Positions 7,370-15,842 of a stretch of 36,726 nt of DNA are shown piece by piece. The stretch spans positions 1 through 36,726 of the forward strand of contig CAMDPZ010000020.1 of NCBI GenBank assembly GCA_945905765.1, written 5' to 3'. Position numbers and translations under genes: made by a program. Each line of letters starts with the position of its first letter. Position 1 is the first letter of the stretch. Below the pieces are notes generated by a model. The model did no database searches. It was not told where the DNA came from and saw only the letters and a program-made list of their open reading frames with translations. This DNA comes from Nitrospira lenta (lineage in GTDB: Bacteria > Nitrospirota > Nitrospiria > Nitrospirales > Nitrospiraceae).

Positions 7370-8578
7370 TTAGCCGCGGGTGGCCATCGATACGGTGGTC
7401 ATCCCCAGTAGGGTCTTGATTTCGGAAACGATGATTTCCGGTGGCATCGTCATGCCGCCGCAGACGCGCGGGCCTGCATGCACCCGTTCGCTGTTCGGGA
7501 TGGTGGCCTTGATTTCCTTGGCCAGCCAGCCGGTCACGTTGAACTCCGGGACGATGATGTGCTTGGCATTCTTCGTGGCTTCGCGAATTTCTTCGCCCGG
7601 CCATGGCCGCAGGACCTTCACTTTGACCAGCCCGCAACGGATGCCTTCATCTTCGAGGAGGCGGATGGCTTCGCGGCCCTGCGAGACGGCTGTGCCGGAG
7701 GCGACGATGATGACTTCGGCGTCGGTATTTTCCGTTTCGATCAGCCCATTCAGCCACTTGATCGTGTGTTTGCGGGACCGTTCCACTGCCGCCCAGACTT
7801 CCTGCTGCCAGGAGGCGTGGGTGGCGTAGCTGATGTAGTTGCTCTTCATAACGAAGGGATCGCGCATCATCCGGACCGGCGGACATTCCATGTCCATGCA
7901 GGGCACGGGCGAGCGGTAGGGGTCATAGGGAGGCAGGCACATGTCGGCCGGGGTCAGGTTGACCACGTCCTTCGTATGGGTGACGAAGAACCCGTCGCAG
8001 CAGAGCGCCAAGGGAAGGTGCACGTCCGGCTCTTCCGAGACCATGTAGCCCATGAGGATCCAATCGAAGAAGTCCTGCGCGGTTTCCGCATGCCAGACGA
8101 GCATGCCGGTATTCAATAGATAGGCGATTTCGAGGGTGTCGGGCTGAATCGAGAGCGGTGAATTGATGCCGCGGCAGGTGACGATCATCTGGATCGGCAA
8201 CCTGGCGCCGGACCACATCGGGAAGTTTTCCATCGCGCGCATCGTGCCGGGTCCCGCGGTCGTCGTAAAGACGCGCGCGCCGCCGAAGGCCGCTCCCGCA
8301 CATTGCGACATGACGGCGAATTCGCTCTCGCCGCGGAAGTAGTCGCCGATATAACCCTCGGCAAAGAGTTCGCCGATCAAGGCGGCCGCTTCGCTCTGCG
8401 GGGTGATCGGATAGGCGATCATGACGTCGCAGCTGGCCCGCCGGAGGGCTTCCTTGATAACTTCGCTGCCCGTATAGAATGACGGCGTCCGTGGCGCCTC
8501 GTTCATCATCTTCCAGGTGTCGGTAAAGGTCTGCCCTTTTTTATTCTTTGTGCCGATGACCGAATGTGTGTCTGCCAT
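7370..8578 (-). CDS. 2-oxoacid:ferredoxin oxidoreductase, alpha subunit
   Basis: A 402-residue subunit with the pyrimidine-binding transketolase-like domain. The motif AYPITPQSEAA (about residues 55-65) is the family signature, and GPGTMRAMEN follows in the expected place. The C-terminal third (ASGTAVSQGREAIRLLEDEG, then KVLRPWPGEEI) is the transketolase C-terminal-like domain. The enzyme catalyses the reversible, CoA-dependent decarboxylation of a 2-oxoacid and in autotrophs runs in the carboxylating direction. AAGGAG lies seven bases before the start at 8578. It is 39 bases downstream of the E subunit gene and 62 bases upstream of beta. Confidence 0.92.
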   Translation of the reverse strand: MADTHSVIGTKNKKGQTFTDTWKMMNEAPRTPSFYTGSEVIKEALRRASCDVMIAYPITPQSEAAALIGELFAEGYIGDYFRGESEFAVMSQCAGAAFGGARVFTTTAGPGTMRAMENFPMWSGARLPIQMIVTCRGINSPLSIQPDTLEIAYLLNTGMLVWHAETAQDFFDWILMGYMVSEEPDVHLPLALCCDGFFVTHTKDVVNLTPADMCLPPYDPYRSPVPCMDMECPPVRMMRDPFVMKSNYISYATHASWQQEVWAAVERSRKHTIKWLNGLIETENTDAEVIIVASGTAVSQGREAIRLLEDEGIRCGLVKVKVLRPWPGEEIREATKNAKHIIVPEFNVTGWLAKEIKATIPNSERVHAGPRVCGGMTMPPEIIVSEIKTLLGMTTVSMATRG

Positions 8579-8617
8579 GGTTCAGCTCCTTTCGCTCTCT
8601 TCAGAGCCTCAAACGTG

Positions 8618-9253
8618 TTAGTTTGAAGCTCCGCTCTTCGCTGACGTCAGCCGTGGTTTGACTGTGCCTTTCAACTTCTTCACCCACTCGGCCAGCTTCA
8701 TGATCTTTTCGACCGATGCGTCGCGGAAGGAGAGCATCGCATCTTCATGGCCGGCCTGCGCGCACATGGCAATCGTGTAGCAGGAGGTGCCGCCACGAAT
8801 GATTTTGAGCGCCAGGTTTGCCTGGTGGCAATGGACCCCGATGAACATGCAGCAATCGATTTTGTTGTGCCAGATGGTCAGGTTCGGGTGGTTGGGATTG
8901 ATTTCGACTTCGGGATTGATCTTGGGGTATTTGGGGCGATAGTCCGGCATCGGGATCAGCATGGGTGTTTGCCCGGGCTGCACGCATTCTTTCAGCGTGT
9001 TGTAGAGGTGCCGGACGGCGGTGGCCTTCTTGGCCGCCTTCTCGTTCCATGCCCACAGGACCAAGGGGCCCGGGAAAATGGTCGGCACTTTGGCCATGAG
9101 GAATTGCTTCGCCGCTTCTTCGTATGCCTTTTCCTCTGGGACGATGACACCGTTGATATGAGCTTCCCCAGGGTTTGGCAAGCAGATACCCATGCTTGCA
9201 GCCGATGGAGGAAGGAAATGTTCCGGGCCTGGAAGGACGCGATACTGAGTCAT
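8618..9253 (-). CDS. Fifth (E) subunit of the five-subunit oxidoreductase
   Basis: A 211-residue soluble protein that I place as the accessory E subunit known from five-subunit pyruvate or 2-oxoglutarate:ferredoxin oxidoreductases (Hydrogenobacter type). Support is its position as first gene of the operon and a region (HNKIDCCMFIGVHCHQANLA, then IIRGGTSCYTIAMCAQAGHED) that looks like the second half of an alpha-type domain. Five cysteines cluster between about residues 130 and 165, but not in a ferredoxin pattern. It has no ThDP motif. The biochemical role of this subunit is not settled. GGAGAG is nine bases before the start at 9253. Confidence 0.7.
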   Translation of the reverse strand: MTQYRVLPGPEHFLPPSAASMGICLPNPGEAHINGVIVPEEKAYEEAAKQFLMAKVPTIFPGPLVLWAWNEKAAKKATAVRHLYNTLKECVQPGQTPMLIPMPDYRPKYPKINPEVEINPNHPNLTIWHNKIDCCMFIGVHCHQANLALKIIRGGTSCYTIAMCAQAGHEDAMLSFRDASVEKIMKLAEWVKKLKGTVKPRLTSAKSGASN

Positions 9254-9671
9254 TGCGGCTTACTCTCCGGCAAGGGGTTAAGGAACGAGAAATACAGGTT
9301 TTCTGATGATCTAGACTTTCTTTACTCTAAGCTTTTCCCCAGTCACCCGCAACCTCGCAGAAGGCCCACCGATGCGAAATTTTGGGCTATCGAACTAGGA
9401 AGGCTTAGGCCTTTCGTCCTAACGATGCGGGCGTTGGTGGCAGGCACCAATCACGGGGCACAGCGCCGGTTATTATAAGATTGGCTCTTTTGTCCTGTCA
9501 AACCGGGCGTGAGGCTGCAGCCTGCCATGGGATTATGTGCTCTGAGGCTGATTGTTGGCCTGCATTCAGTATGTTACGTGGGGCTCACAATCGTTTGCGG
9601 CGCGAGCGAGTCTGTGTAAAGAGCTCACGTTGTGCCGTGCGCTAACCGGCACGCGGCGGCGGGTCCTTGGC
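9254..9671. other. Intergenic region upstream of the oxidoreductase operon
   Basis: 418 bases without a convincing gene. It must carry the promoter of the minus-strand oxidoreductase operon; a weak candidate (TTGCGG, 17 bases, TAGAGT) lies at 9347-9352 and 9324-9329 on the minus strand. A 6-bp hairpin (GTGCCG at 9632-9637 with CGGCAC at 9647-9652) lies just past the stop of the YciI-like gene and has no T-run. Open frames that cross the region look like chance. Confidence 0.5.
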
Positions 9672-9950
9672 CTATTGTCCTTTGGGGAAGACTTGCGTGA
9701 AGGGGTGGACTTCGACCCGTTCAAACACGCCATGGACTGTATAGGGGTCTTCGTTCGCGAACCGTTGCGCTTCTTCCAGAGAGCCTGCCTCGATGACGAT
9801 CAGGCTTCCGGTTTTGTCTGTAAGCGGGCCTGCCAGCACGACGCGGCCTTGCGCGTCGAGAGGCTCCATGTTGGCGAGGTGCGCGGGGCGATAGATTTTT
9901 CGTTTGGCCTCTCCGTCGGGACCGTCGAATCCGAGAATGACGAATTTCAT
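9672..9950 (-). CDS. YciI-like protein
   Basis: A 92-residue protein of the YCII-related domain family, which folds as a ferredoxin-like dimer with a His/Asp pocket and has no firmly assigned reaction. Seen are a start MKFVILGFDGPDGEAKR, then RPAHLANMEPLDAQGRVVLAGPLTD, which carries the family's conserved His and its GP(L) turn, and EEAQRFANEDPYTVHGVFERVEV, which matches the typical A..F...DPy...G(v/l)f..veV pattern. It lies 33 bases downstream of the DUF2203-like gene on the same strand, so the two are probably co-transcribed. Confidence 0.8.
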   Translation of the reverse strand: MKFVILGFDGPDGEAKRKIYRPAHLANMEPLDAQGRVVLAGPLTDKTGSLIVIEAGSLEEAQRFANEDPYTVHGVFERVEVHPFTQVFPKGQ

Positions 9951-9983
9951 GGATGCCTCGCGGGGTGGATCGTGCCGTTGTGC

Positions 9984-10397
9984 TTAGGCCAGGTCTTCGA
10001 TTGGGGAGCGATCTTTATAGCCGGTGGTCGTTTCATGCCACCAGCGCACTTCTTGTTCGCCGAGTTTCCAGCAGAGATAGACGACCCGGCCGTCATGCAG
10101 ATGGGGAAAATCGCAGAGGCCGAGGTCCAGATCCTTCACCAGGATGCCGAGCTCCTGAATCGCTTGAAGGTTGGTGCTGACCTCTTGCAGGCCGGAAATA
10201 TAGAGGTGCCCAACAGTGCTGCCGCCGCCATATTCAGACCTCGCGCTGGCCTTCTGGATCTCTTCCTTCGTGCGGGCCAGGACGGCCTTGGCTTGCTGGA
10301 TCGAGATCAGTTTGGCGTTCAGCTGGGGGATCAGGCGGTTCGCCTCGGACAGCGTGAACATGCGCTCATGTTGTTCTTGTTCGTTGTCGTGTTCCAT
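9984..10397 (-). CDS. DUF2203-like protein
   Basis: A 137-residue protein resembling the DUF2203 family. The stretch FTLSEANRLIPQLNAKL is the family's N-terminal signature, followed by a long helix. The C-terminal half has GILVKDLDLGLCDFPHLHDGRVVYLCW and GEQEVRWWHE, also typical. The function is unknown. The first 12 residues (MEHDNEQEQHER) are not part of the domain, and Met13 is an alternative start; neither has a strong Shine-Dalgarno. The upstream region is shared with the divergent rho promoter. Confidence 0.78.
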   Translation of the reverse strand: MEHDNEQEQHERMFTLSEANRLIPQLNAKLISIQQAKAVLARTKEEIQKASARSEYGGGSTVGHLYISGLQEVSTNLQAIQELGILVKDLDLGLCDFPHLHDGRVVYLCWKLGEQEVRWWHETTTGYKDRSPIEDLA

Positions 10398-10900
10398 AAG
10401 ACCGCGGGCCTCTATTCAGGATCTCCTCATTTAGCACACCATTCTTTTCTGCTGCAACCGCGGCGCCGATTGGCGAGGGAGGGGCGCGGGGAAGCAATAG
10501 AGGCTGGTGAAAAAGAGCGTGATTCCTGTTGACAAGGCGCGCCGCCCGCGTTATCCTCTGGCTAACATCTCAGCTCGGTTCAGTGTTCTCTCCACACACA
10601 AGACTCTCGGGACGCATCTCGAAACAAGCCACAACTGCTCAAGTGATAGAGATGAATCAGCTCGGCATGAATTCCTGCTTGCGACAATATCCGCAGTTAT
10701 GAGACAGAGTCGTACCCTGATTAATGCCAGGCGCAAACCAGTAAGTCCTTCACGGATCACCCTCTTTAGCTGACACACACGACAGAGATCATCAACTGTA
10801 TTGCTATTCGCTATTCATTGAGTTTCAGGACAATTTCCCATGGTTCACCACGTGCGAGCGCTGCCAACGATGACGCAGCTGAGGGCTTGAGAGGATACTC
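10398..10900. other. Divergent intergenic region and long rho leader
   Basis: 503 bases without a convincing gene. The rho promoter is at 10529-10557, so roughly 10564-10900 would be an untranslated leader of about 340 bases. It has C-rich, G-poor stretches (for example 10594-10640 and 10772-10800), the sort of unstructured RNA Rho binds. A tiny frame at 10652-10702 (16 codons) is open, but nothing supports its translation. Confidence 0.55.
10529..10557 (+). promoter_or_regulatory. Sigma-70 type promoter of rho
   Basis: TTGACA (10529-10534, perfect -35), a 17-base spacer, and TATCCT (10552-10557, 4 of 6 to TATAAT). Predicted start is near 10564. It is the best promoter match between the minus-strand DUF2203 gene and rho. 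Confidence 0.7.
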
Positions 10901-12172
10901 ATGACGCAAACAAAGGGGGAGGTTATGCATCTCGCGGAGCTGAAGCAGAAATCTATCGCCGATCTCAATGAGGTGGCGCGCGATCTGAAGATCGACGGCG
11001 CCCCCAATCTGCGCAAGCAGGAATTGATTTTCGCGATCCTGCAGGCGCAGACCGCAAACAACGGCGTGGTTTTCGGCGAGGGCGTGCTCGAAACGCTCCC
11101 TGACGGCTTCGGCTTCCTGCGCGCTCCCGATTCGAACTATCTCCCGGGTCCCGACGACATCTATATCTCCCCCTCGCAAATCCGGCGGTTCAATCTGCGC
11201 ACCGGCGACACGATTTCCGGGCAGATCCGGCCTCCAAAGGAGAGCGAGCGGTATTTCGCGTTGCTTAAGGTGGAAAAGGTCAATTTCGAAGATCCCGAAG
11301 TGTCGCGCGACAAGATCCTCTTCGATAACCTGACCCCGCTCTATCCCGAAGAGCGCCTCAACCTCGAGTTCGACCGTGAAGAATATTGCACCCGCGTCAT
11401 GGAGCTCACGACCCCGATCGGCAAGGGCCAGCGCGGATTGATCGTGGCGGCTCCCCGGACCGGAAAGACGATGATGCTACAGGCCATCGCCCGGGCCATT
11501 ATCAAGAACCACAAAGAAGTGACCTTGATCGTGCTGCTCATCGACGAGCGGCCGGAAGAAGTCACCGACTGGCAACGGCAGGTGAAGGCCGAAGTCATCA
11601 GCTCCACCTTCGATGAGCCGCCCCAGCGCCATGCGCAAGTGGCGGAAATGGTGTTGGAGAAGGCGAAGCGGCTGGTCGAGCACAAAAAAGATGTCGTGGT
11701 GCTGCTGGACAGCATTACCCGTCTGGCCCGCGCCTACAATACGATTGCCCCGCCCAGCGGCAAGGTTTTGTCGGGAGGGTTGGACTCGAACGCGCTCCAG
11801 CGCCCGAAGCGGTTCTTCGGGGCGGCCCGTAACATCGAGCATGGCGGCAGTCTGACCATCATGGCGACGGCGCTGGTCGATACCGGCAGCCGCATGGACG
11901 ATGTGATCTTTGAGGAATTCAAAGGAACCGGCAACATGGAAGTCCATCTGGACCGTCGTTTGGCCGACAAGCGACTCTTCCCGGCCATCGATATCAGCCA
12001 GTCCGGAACGAGAAAAGAAGAATTGCTGGTGGACAAGGACCGTCTCAACAAGATGTGGATCCTGCGCAAGGTGCTGAGTCCGCTTGGCACGATGGAAGCG
12101 ATGGAGTTCCTGATGGACAAGCTGCACGGCACCAAGACCAACCAGGAATTCCTCCAGTCGATGAACCGGTAA
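10901..12172 (+). CDS. rho: Transcription termination factor Rho
   Basis: A 423-residue RecA-like hexameric RNA helicase that ends transcription at unstructured C-rich RNA. Domains in order: N-terminal helical SAP-like region ([20 protein letters not shown]), RNA-binding cold-shock domain ([20 protein letters not shown]), then the ATPase with Walker A APRTGKT (about 184-190), Walker [11 protein letters not shown] (about 265-274) and the Q-loop region [12 protein letters not shown]. It is very close to E. coli Rho over its length. ATG 10901 has AGGA five bases upstream. ATG 10925 (MHLAELKQ) aligns better with the E. coli start and has GGGGGAGG before it, so the true start is open. The long leader suggests Rho limits its own expression. 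Confidence 0.97.
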   Translation: MTQTKGEVMHLAELKQKSIADLNEVARDLKIDGAPNLRKQELIFAILQAQTANNGVVFGEGVLETLPDGFGFLRAPDSNYLPGPDDIYISPSQIRRFNLRTGDTISGQIRPPKESERYFALLKVEKVNFEDPEVSRDKILFDNLTPLYPEERLNLEFDREEYCTRVMELTTPIGKGQRGLIVAAPRTGKTMMLQAIARAIIKNHKEVTLIVLLIDERPEEVTDWQRQVKAEVISSTFDEPPQRHAQVAEMVLEKAKRLVEHKKDVVVLLDSITRLARAYNTIAPPSGKVLSGGLDSNALQRPKRFFGAARNIEHGGSLTIMATALVDTGSRMDDVIFEEFKGTGNMEVHLDRRLADKRLFPAIDISQSGTRKEELLVDKDRLNKMWILRKVLSPLGTMEAMEFLMDKLHGTKTNQEFLQSMNR

Positions 12173-12266
12173 CGCCAGACTTGTATCTGGTTGCCGAGAC
12201 AGGGTAGAGTAACGGGCCTTCGAATGGGCGAAGGTCGATGATTTTGACGTCAGGGGAGTGGGAACT

Positions 12267-12473
12267 ATGAAGAAGGGTATTCATCCCGTGTATCGGGAAG
12301 TCGGGGTGCATTGCGCCTGCGGCAATAAATATAAGACCCGGTCGACGGGCGGCGATATCAATGTCGATATCTGTTCGAATTGCCATCCGTTTTTCACGGG
12401 GACGCAGAAAATCATTGATACCGAAGGTCGCGTTGAGCGATTCAAGAAGAAGTACGCGAAGAAAGAAAAGTAG
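12267..12473 (+). CDS. rpmE: 50S ribosomal protein L31 (zinc form)
   Basis: A 68-residue L31 of the zinc-binding type. Cys16 and Cys18 (HCACGNKY) plus Cys36 and Cys39 (ICSNCHPF) form the zinc site. The start [12 protein letters not shown] is the normal family start, so ATG 12267 is used; an in-frame GTG at 12258 is ignored. GGGGAG lies upstream. L31 bridges the large and small subunits on the central protuberance. It follows rho by 94 bases, an arrangement seen in many bacteria, and a strong terminator follows. Confidence 0.97.
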   Translation: MKKGIHPVYREVGVHCACGNKYKTRSTGGDINVDICSNCHPFFTGTQKIIDTEGRVERFKKKYAKKEK

Positions 12474-12491
12474 TTCGAGAAGAGGTCATAC

Positions 12492-12536
12492 AAGGGACCC
12501 TGCTTCGCTGAGGGGCAGGGTCCCTTTGTGTTTGTG
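12492..12536 (+). terminator. Intrinsic terminator after rpmE
   Basis: A perfect 12-bp stem (AAGGGACCCTGC at 12492-12503 with its complement at 12515-12526) has an 11-base loop, followed by a T-rich tail TTTGTGTTTG. It separates rho-rpmE from the prfA operon. Confidence 0.9.
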
Positions 12537-12573
12537 CGGCATTGGGTAAACGCGGCGCAGAGGATACAGGGTC

Positions 12574-13650
12574 ATGGAAGCAGTTTTATTAAAAAAATGG
12601 GAAGTCTTGGCCACTCGCTATGACGAGTTGACCAATCAGCTCATGGACCCCACTTTGATGAGCCAGCCCTCGCAGTTGCACAAGGTCAATAAAGAGCGGA
12701 CGGATATCGAGCCGGCGGCCAAGCTGCTGGCCACTTATCGCGACAATGCCAAGCAGTTAGACGAAGCCGCGCAAATTCTCGCCGATCCCACGGCCGGGGG
12801 CGAGATGCATAAGATGGCGGCGGAGGAGAGCGCCCAGCTTACACGTCAGCAGCAGGAGATCGAGCAGCAGGCCCAGGAGCTGCTGATTCCCAAGGACCCG
12901 CGGGACGAAAAGAGTCTGCTGTTCGAAATTCGCGCCGGAACCGGCGGAGATGAGGCGGCGCTCTTTGCCGGAGATCTGTTCCGGATGTATAGCAAGTACG
13001 CGGAGGCCAAAGGCTTCAAGGTCGATGTGGTCGAAGCGACGGAAACGACGGGCGGGGGCTATAAAGGGGTTGTGGCGCTGATCGAAGGCAAGGGCGCCTA
13101 TAGCCACTTCAAGTTCGAGGCAGGGGTTCATCGGGTGCAGCGGGTTCCTGTGACGGAAGCCAGCGGCCGGATCCATACCTCGACTGTGACCGTGGCCGTC
13201 ATGCCGGAAGTGGACGAGGTGGATGTGCATATCGACCCGATGGATCTTCGCATCGATACGTTTTGTTCGTCCGGCGCCGGAGGCCAGAGCGTCAATACGA
13301 CCAAGTCGGCGGTGCGGATCACCCATATCCCGACCGGCGTGGTCGTGAGTTGTCAGGACGAACGGTCGCAGCTGAAGAACCGCACCAAGGCGATGAGGAC
13401 CCTGCGGGCCAGAATCGTCGAGGCGGAGCGGGAACGGCAGGATGCGGAAACCGCGCAGAATCGCAAGGCACAGGTGGGCACGGGCGAGCGGAGCGAGAAG
13501 ATCCGCACCTACAATTTCCCGCAGAACCGGGTGACCGACCATCGTGTCGGGATGACCTTGCATAAGTTGGAGCAGGTGCTTCAGGGCGATCTCGACGAAT
13601 TTGTCCAAGCTTTGAAGGCGCAGCGTCAGCAGGAAGTGGGGGCGGCGTAA
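12574..13650 (+). CDS. prfA: Peptide chain release factor 1
   Basis: A 358-residue class I release factor. The GGQ motif that triggers peptidyl-tRNA hydrolysis is at residues 236-238 (SSGAGGQSVN). The codon-recognition tripeptide is Pro-Val-Thr (192-194, RVPVTEASGRIHTS), the PxT form of RF1, so it should read UAA and UAG. The N-terminal 100 residues are the helical domain with Gln-rich coiled coil. Nitrospira-like genomes have a separate RF2, not in this window. AGGATACAGGG lies before ATG 12574. prmC, which methylates the GGQ glutamine, starts 1 base after its stop, the classic pairing. Confidence 0.98.
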   Translation: MEAVLLKKWEVLATRYDELTNQLMDPTLMSQPSQLHKVNKERTDIEPAAKLLATYRDNAKQLDEAAQILADPTAGGEMHKMAAEESAQLTRQQQEIEQQAQELLIPKDPRDEKSLLFEIRAGTGGDEAALFAGDLFRMYSKYAEAKGFKVDVVEATETTGGGYKGVVALIEGKGAYSHFKFEAGVHRVQRVPVTEASGRIHTSTVTVAVMPEVDEVDVHIDPMDLRIDTFCSSGAGGQSVNTTKSAVRITHIPTGVVVSCQDERSQLKNRTKAMRTLRARIVEAERERQDAETAQNRKAQVGTGERSEKIRTYNFPQNRVTDHRVGMTLHKLEQVLQGDLDEFVQALKAQRQQEVGAA

Positions 13651-13651
13651 C

Positions 13652-14557
13652 ATGGACGCAGTGGCTCCGATTCCGCAGTCGACAAGCCAGGCCACGCTCG
13701 GCGAGCTGATTGCCGAGGCGCGTCGGCTGCTGGAGCAGGCCGGCATCGAGAGCGCGGAGCAGGAAGCCTTGTGGATTGTGGAGCATGTGCTCCGTCTTCC
13801 CTCGCACCATGTGATTACCGACCGGGACCGATTGCTGTCTTCTTCCGAATTGGCAGCAACGCGAGGGCTGATTGCGCGGCGGGTTGGGCGAGAGCCCTTG
13901 CAATATATTTTAGGGACGCAGGAATTTTGCGGGTTAGAGTTTGAGGTGAGTCCGGCGGTGCTGATTCCGAGGCCGGAGACCGAGTTGCTGGTGGAATATG
14001 TTACGCAACGGATTTCCGCCGAGCGGCAGGCTACGATTGTCGATGTCTGTACCGGGTCCGGCTGCATTGCCGTGGCGATTGCGCGATTGCGACCCCATGC
14101 GCGGGTGATGGCGATCGATCTGTCCGGTTCCTCGCTCCATGTTGCGAGGCGCAACGCCACTCGTCATGGGGTGGGCGAGCGGATCACCTGGTTGGAAGGC
14201 GATTTGCTGGGGCCATTGGCGGAGCAGGGATTAGAGGGGCTGGTGGATGTCATCGTCTCGAACCCTCCCTATATTGCGGAGGCTGAGTGGGCGACGCTTC
14301 AGCCGGAAGTGAAACTATTCGAGCCGCGAGGCGCCTTGGTGGCAGGGGCTCAGGGGACAGAACTGCACGAACGATTGCTGCAAGAGGCCGTCCGCTACCT
14401 GGCTCCCGGCGGAGTCGTGATTCTGGAGATCGGCGCAGGTCAGGCTCGTGGGCTGCGCCGGATCGTCGAGCAGTTGCCTGGTTACAAATTTCACCGGTTG
14501 GTCTACGATGAAGCGGGGCTTGAGCGGGTGGTGATCGTCGAGCGAGTAGGGGCATAG
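13652..14557 (+). CDS. prmC: Release factor glutamine methyltransferase PrmC
   Basis: A 301-residue SAM-dependent N5-glutamine methyltransferase that modifies the Gln of the GGQ loop in release factors. It has the N-terminal helical domain (residues 1-85), the linker block YILGTQEFCGLEF and LIPRPETELLVE. SAM motif I is DVCTGSGC (131-138), and the catalytic NPPY is at 204-207 (IVSNPPYIAE). The length is slightly above E. coli PrmC because of a short N-terminal extension; the start at 13652 is one base after prfA, which fits translational coupling. murA follows after 3 bases. Confidence 0.96.
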   Translation: MDAVAPIPQSTSQATLGELIAEARRLLEQAGIESAEQEALWIVEHVLRLPSHHVITDRDRLLSSSELAATRGLIARRVGREPLQYILGTQEFCGLEFEVSPAVLIPRPETELLVEYVTQRISAERQATIVDVCTGSGCIAVAIARLRPHARVMAIDLSGSSLHVARRNATRHGVGERITWLEGDLLGPLAEQGLEGLVDVIVSNPPYIAEAEWATLQPEVKLFEPRGALVAGAQGTELHERLLQEAVRYLAPGGVVILEIGAGQARGLRRIVEQLPGYKFHRLVYDEAGLERVVIVERVGA

Positions 14558-14560
14558 ACG

Positions 14561-15838
14561 ATGGATCGTACCGTCATTACTGGTGGAACGCCGCTTCGAG
14601 GCGAGGTTGAGATCAGCGGGGCAAAGAATGCCGCGCTGCCGATCTTGGCTTCCACCATTCTGGGCGGCGGCGAATGCGTGATTACCAATCTGCCCCGCGT
14701 GGTGGATGTTCTCACGATGGGCAAGCTCTTGGGGATCCTGGGTGCGAAGGTTCAGCATGAGGGGAATCGCGCGGTGATCAATGCCGACACGATCAGCTCG
14801 ACTCAGGCCCCCTACGATCTGGTGAAAACCATGCGGGCCTCCGTCTTGGTATTGGGGCCTCTGTTGGCGCGGTGGGGAGAAGCGACGGTGTCGATGCCGG
14901 GCGGTTGTGCGATCGGGTCGCGGCCCGTCAATCTCCATCTGGCCGGACTGGCGAAAATGGGTGCAGAAGTTTCGATGGAACACGGGTATATTCGCGCCAA
15001 GGCGAAGCGGCTGAAGGGCGCGCAGATCTACTGCGATACGCCGACGGTCACAGGAACGGAAAATTTAATGATGGCCGCGTCGCTTGCCGAGGGGACCACG
15101 GTCATTGAAAATGCCGCGAAGGAACCGGAGATCGTAGACCTCGCGGATTTTCTCGTGAAGCGGGGGGCTCGCATCGTCGGCGCCGGGACGGATGTCATCA
15201 CGATTGAAGGGGTCCGTGAGTTGCACGGGAGCGATCATGATGTCATTCCGGACCGTATTGAAACAGGAACCTATCTCGTGGCAGGGGCCATTACGAGGGG
15301 AGCGGTGACGCTCAATCGCTGCCGTCCGAATCATCTGGATGCCTTGTTGATGAAGTTGCGGGAAGCCGGCGTTGAGCTGAAGGTGGAGCAGGATCGGATT
15401 CATCTCAATGCGGCTTCACGGCTCAAGGGGATCGACATTCGGACGTTGCCCTATCCGGGTTTCCCTACCGACATGCAGGCGCAGATGGTGGCCTTGATGA
15501 CGGCGGCTGAGGGTACGAGCGTGATTACCGAAACGGTGTTTGAAAGCCGGTTCATGCATGTCGAAGAGCTGCGGCGGATGGGGGCTGAGATTAAGATCGA
15601 AGGCACTCGGGCTGTGGTGACCGGGCCGACCAAGTTGACCGGAGCGCCGGTGATGGCCTCCGACCTTCGCGCGAGCGCCGGATTAGTGCTGGCTGGGCTT
15701 GCGGCGGAAGGCACGACGGAGATCCTCCGGGTCTATCATCTGGATCGCGGCTATGAGCGGATGGAAGAGAAACTGCGCGGATTAGGCGCGACGATCGCCC
15801 GCCAAAAAGAGGGAGCGGCTCCGGCCGGGACTCGCTGA
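14561..15838 (+). CDS. murA: UDP-N-acetylglucosamine 1-carboxyvinyltransferase
   Basis: A 425-residue enzyme that transfers enolpyruvate from PEP to UDP-GlcNAc, the first committed step of peptidoglycan synthesis in the cytoplasm. Lys22 and Asn23 (SGAKNAALP) bind substrate. Cys116 in [13 protein letters not shown] is the catalytic Cys, so fosfomycin sensitivity is expected. The Asp in [11 protein letters not shown] is the general base region. Length is normal for the family. The gene is within a tight operon between prmC and hisG, an order also found in other bacteria. Confidence 0.97.
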   Translation: MDRTVITGGTPLRGEVEISGAKNAALPILASTILGGGECVITNLPRVVDVLTMGKLLGILGAKVQHEGNRAVINADTISSTQAPYDLVKTMRASVLVLGPLLARWGEATVSMPGGCAIGSRPVNLHLAGLAKMGAEVSMEHGYIRAKAKRLKGAQIYCDTPTVTGTENLMMAASLAEGTTVIENAAKEPEIVDLADFLVKRGARIVGAGTDVITIEGVRELHGSDHDVIPDRIETGTYLVAGAITRGAVTLNRCRPNHLDALLMKLREAGVELKVEQDRIHLNAASRLKGIDIRTLPYPGFPTDMQAQMVALMTAAEGTSVITETVFESRFMHVEELRRMGAEIKIEGTRAVVTGPTKLTGAPVMASDLRASAGLVLAGLAAEGTTEILRVYHLDRGYERMEEKLRGLGATIARQKEGAAPAGTR

Positions 15839-15842
15839 CATC

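Noticed and set aside
9552-10532. 326-codon open frame on the plus strand
   Set aside because: It is antisense to the YciI-like and DUF2203-like genes, which match known families.
10507-10773. 88-codon open frame upstream of rho
   Set aside because: It overlaps the rho promoter, has a GTG start without a good ribosome site, and the protein has no recognisable features.
12181-12210. Promoter between rho and rpmE (TTGTAT, 18 bases, TAGAGT)
   Set aside because: The matches are too weak, and readthrough from rho is enough to explain rpmE expression.
12757-14160. 467-codon open frame on the minus strand
   Set aside because: Antisense across prfA and prmC, both certain. Composition (Arg/His/Leu-rich) is that of a GC-rich shadow frame.
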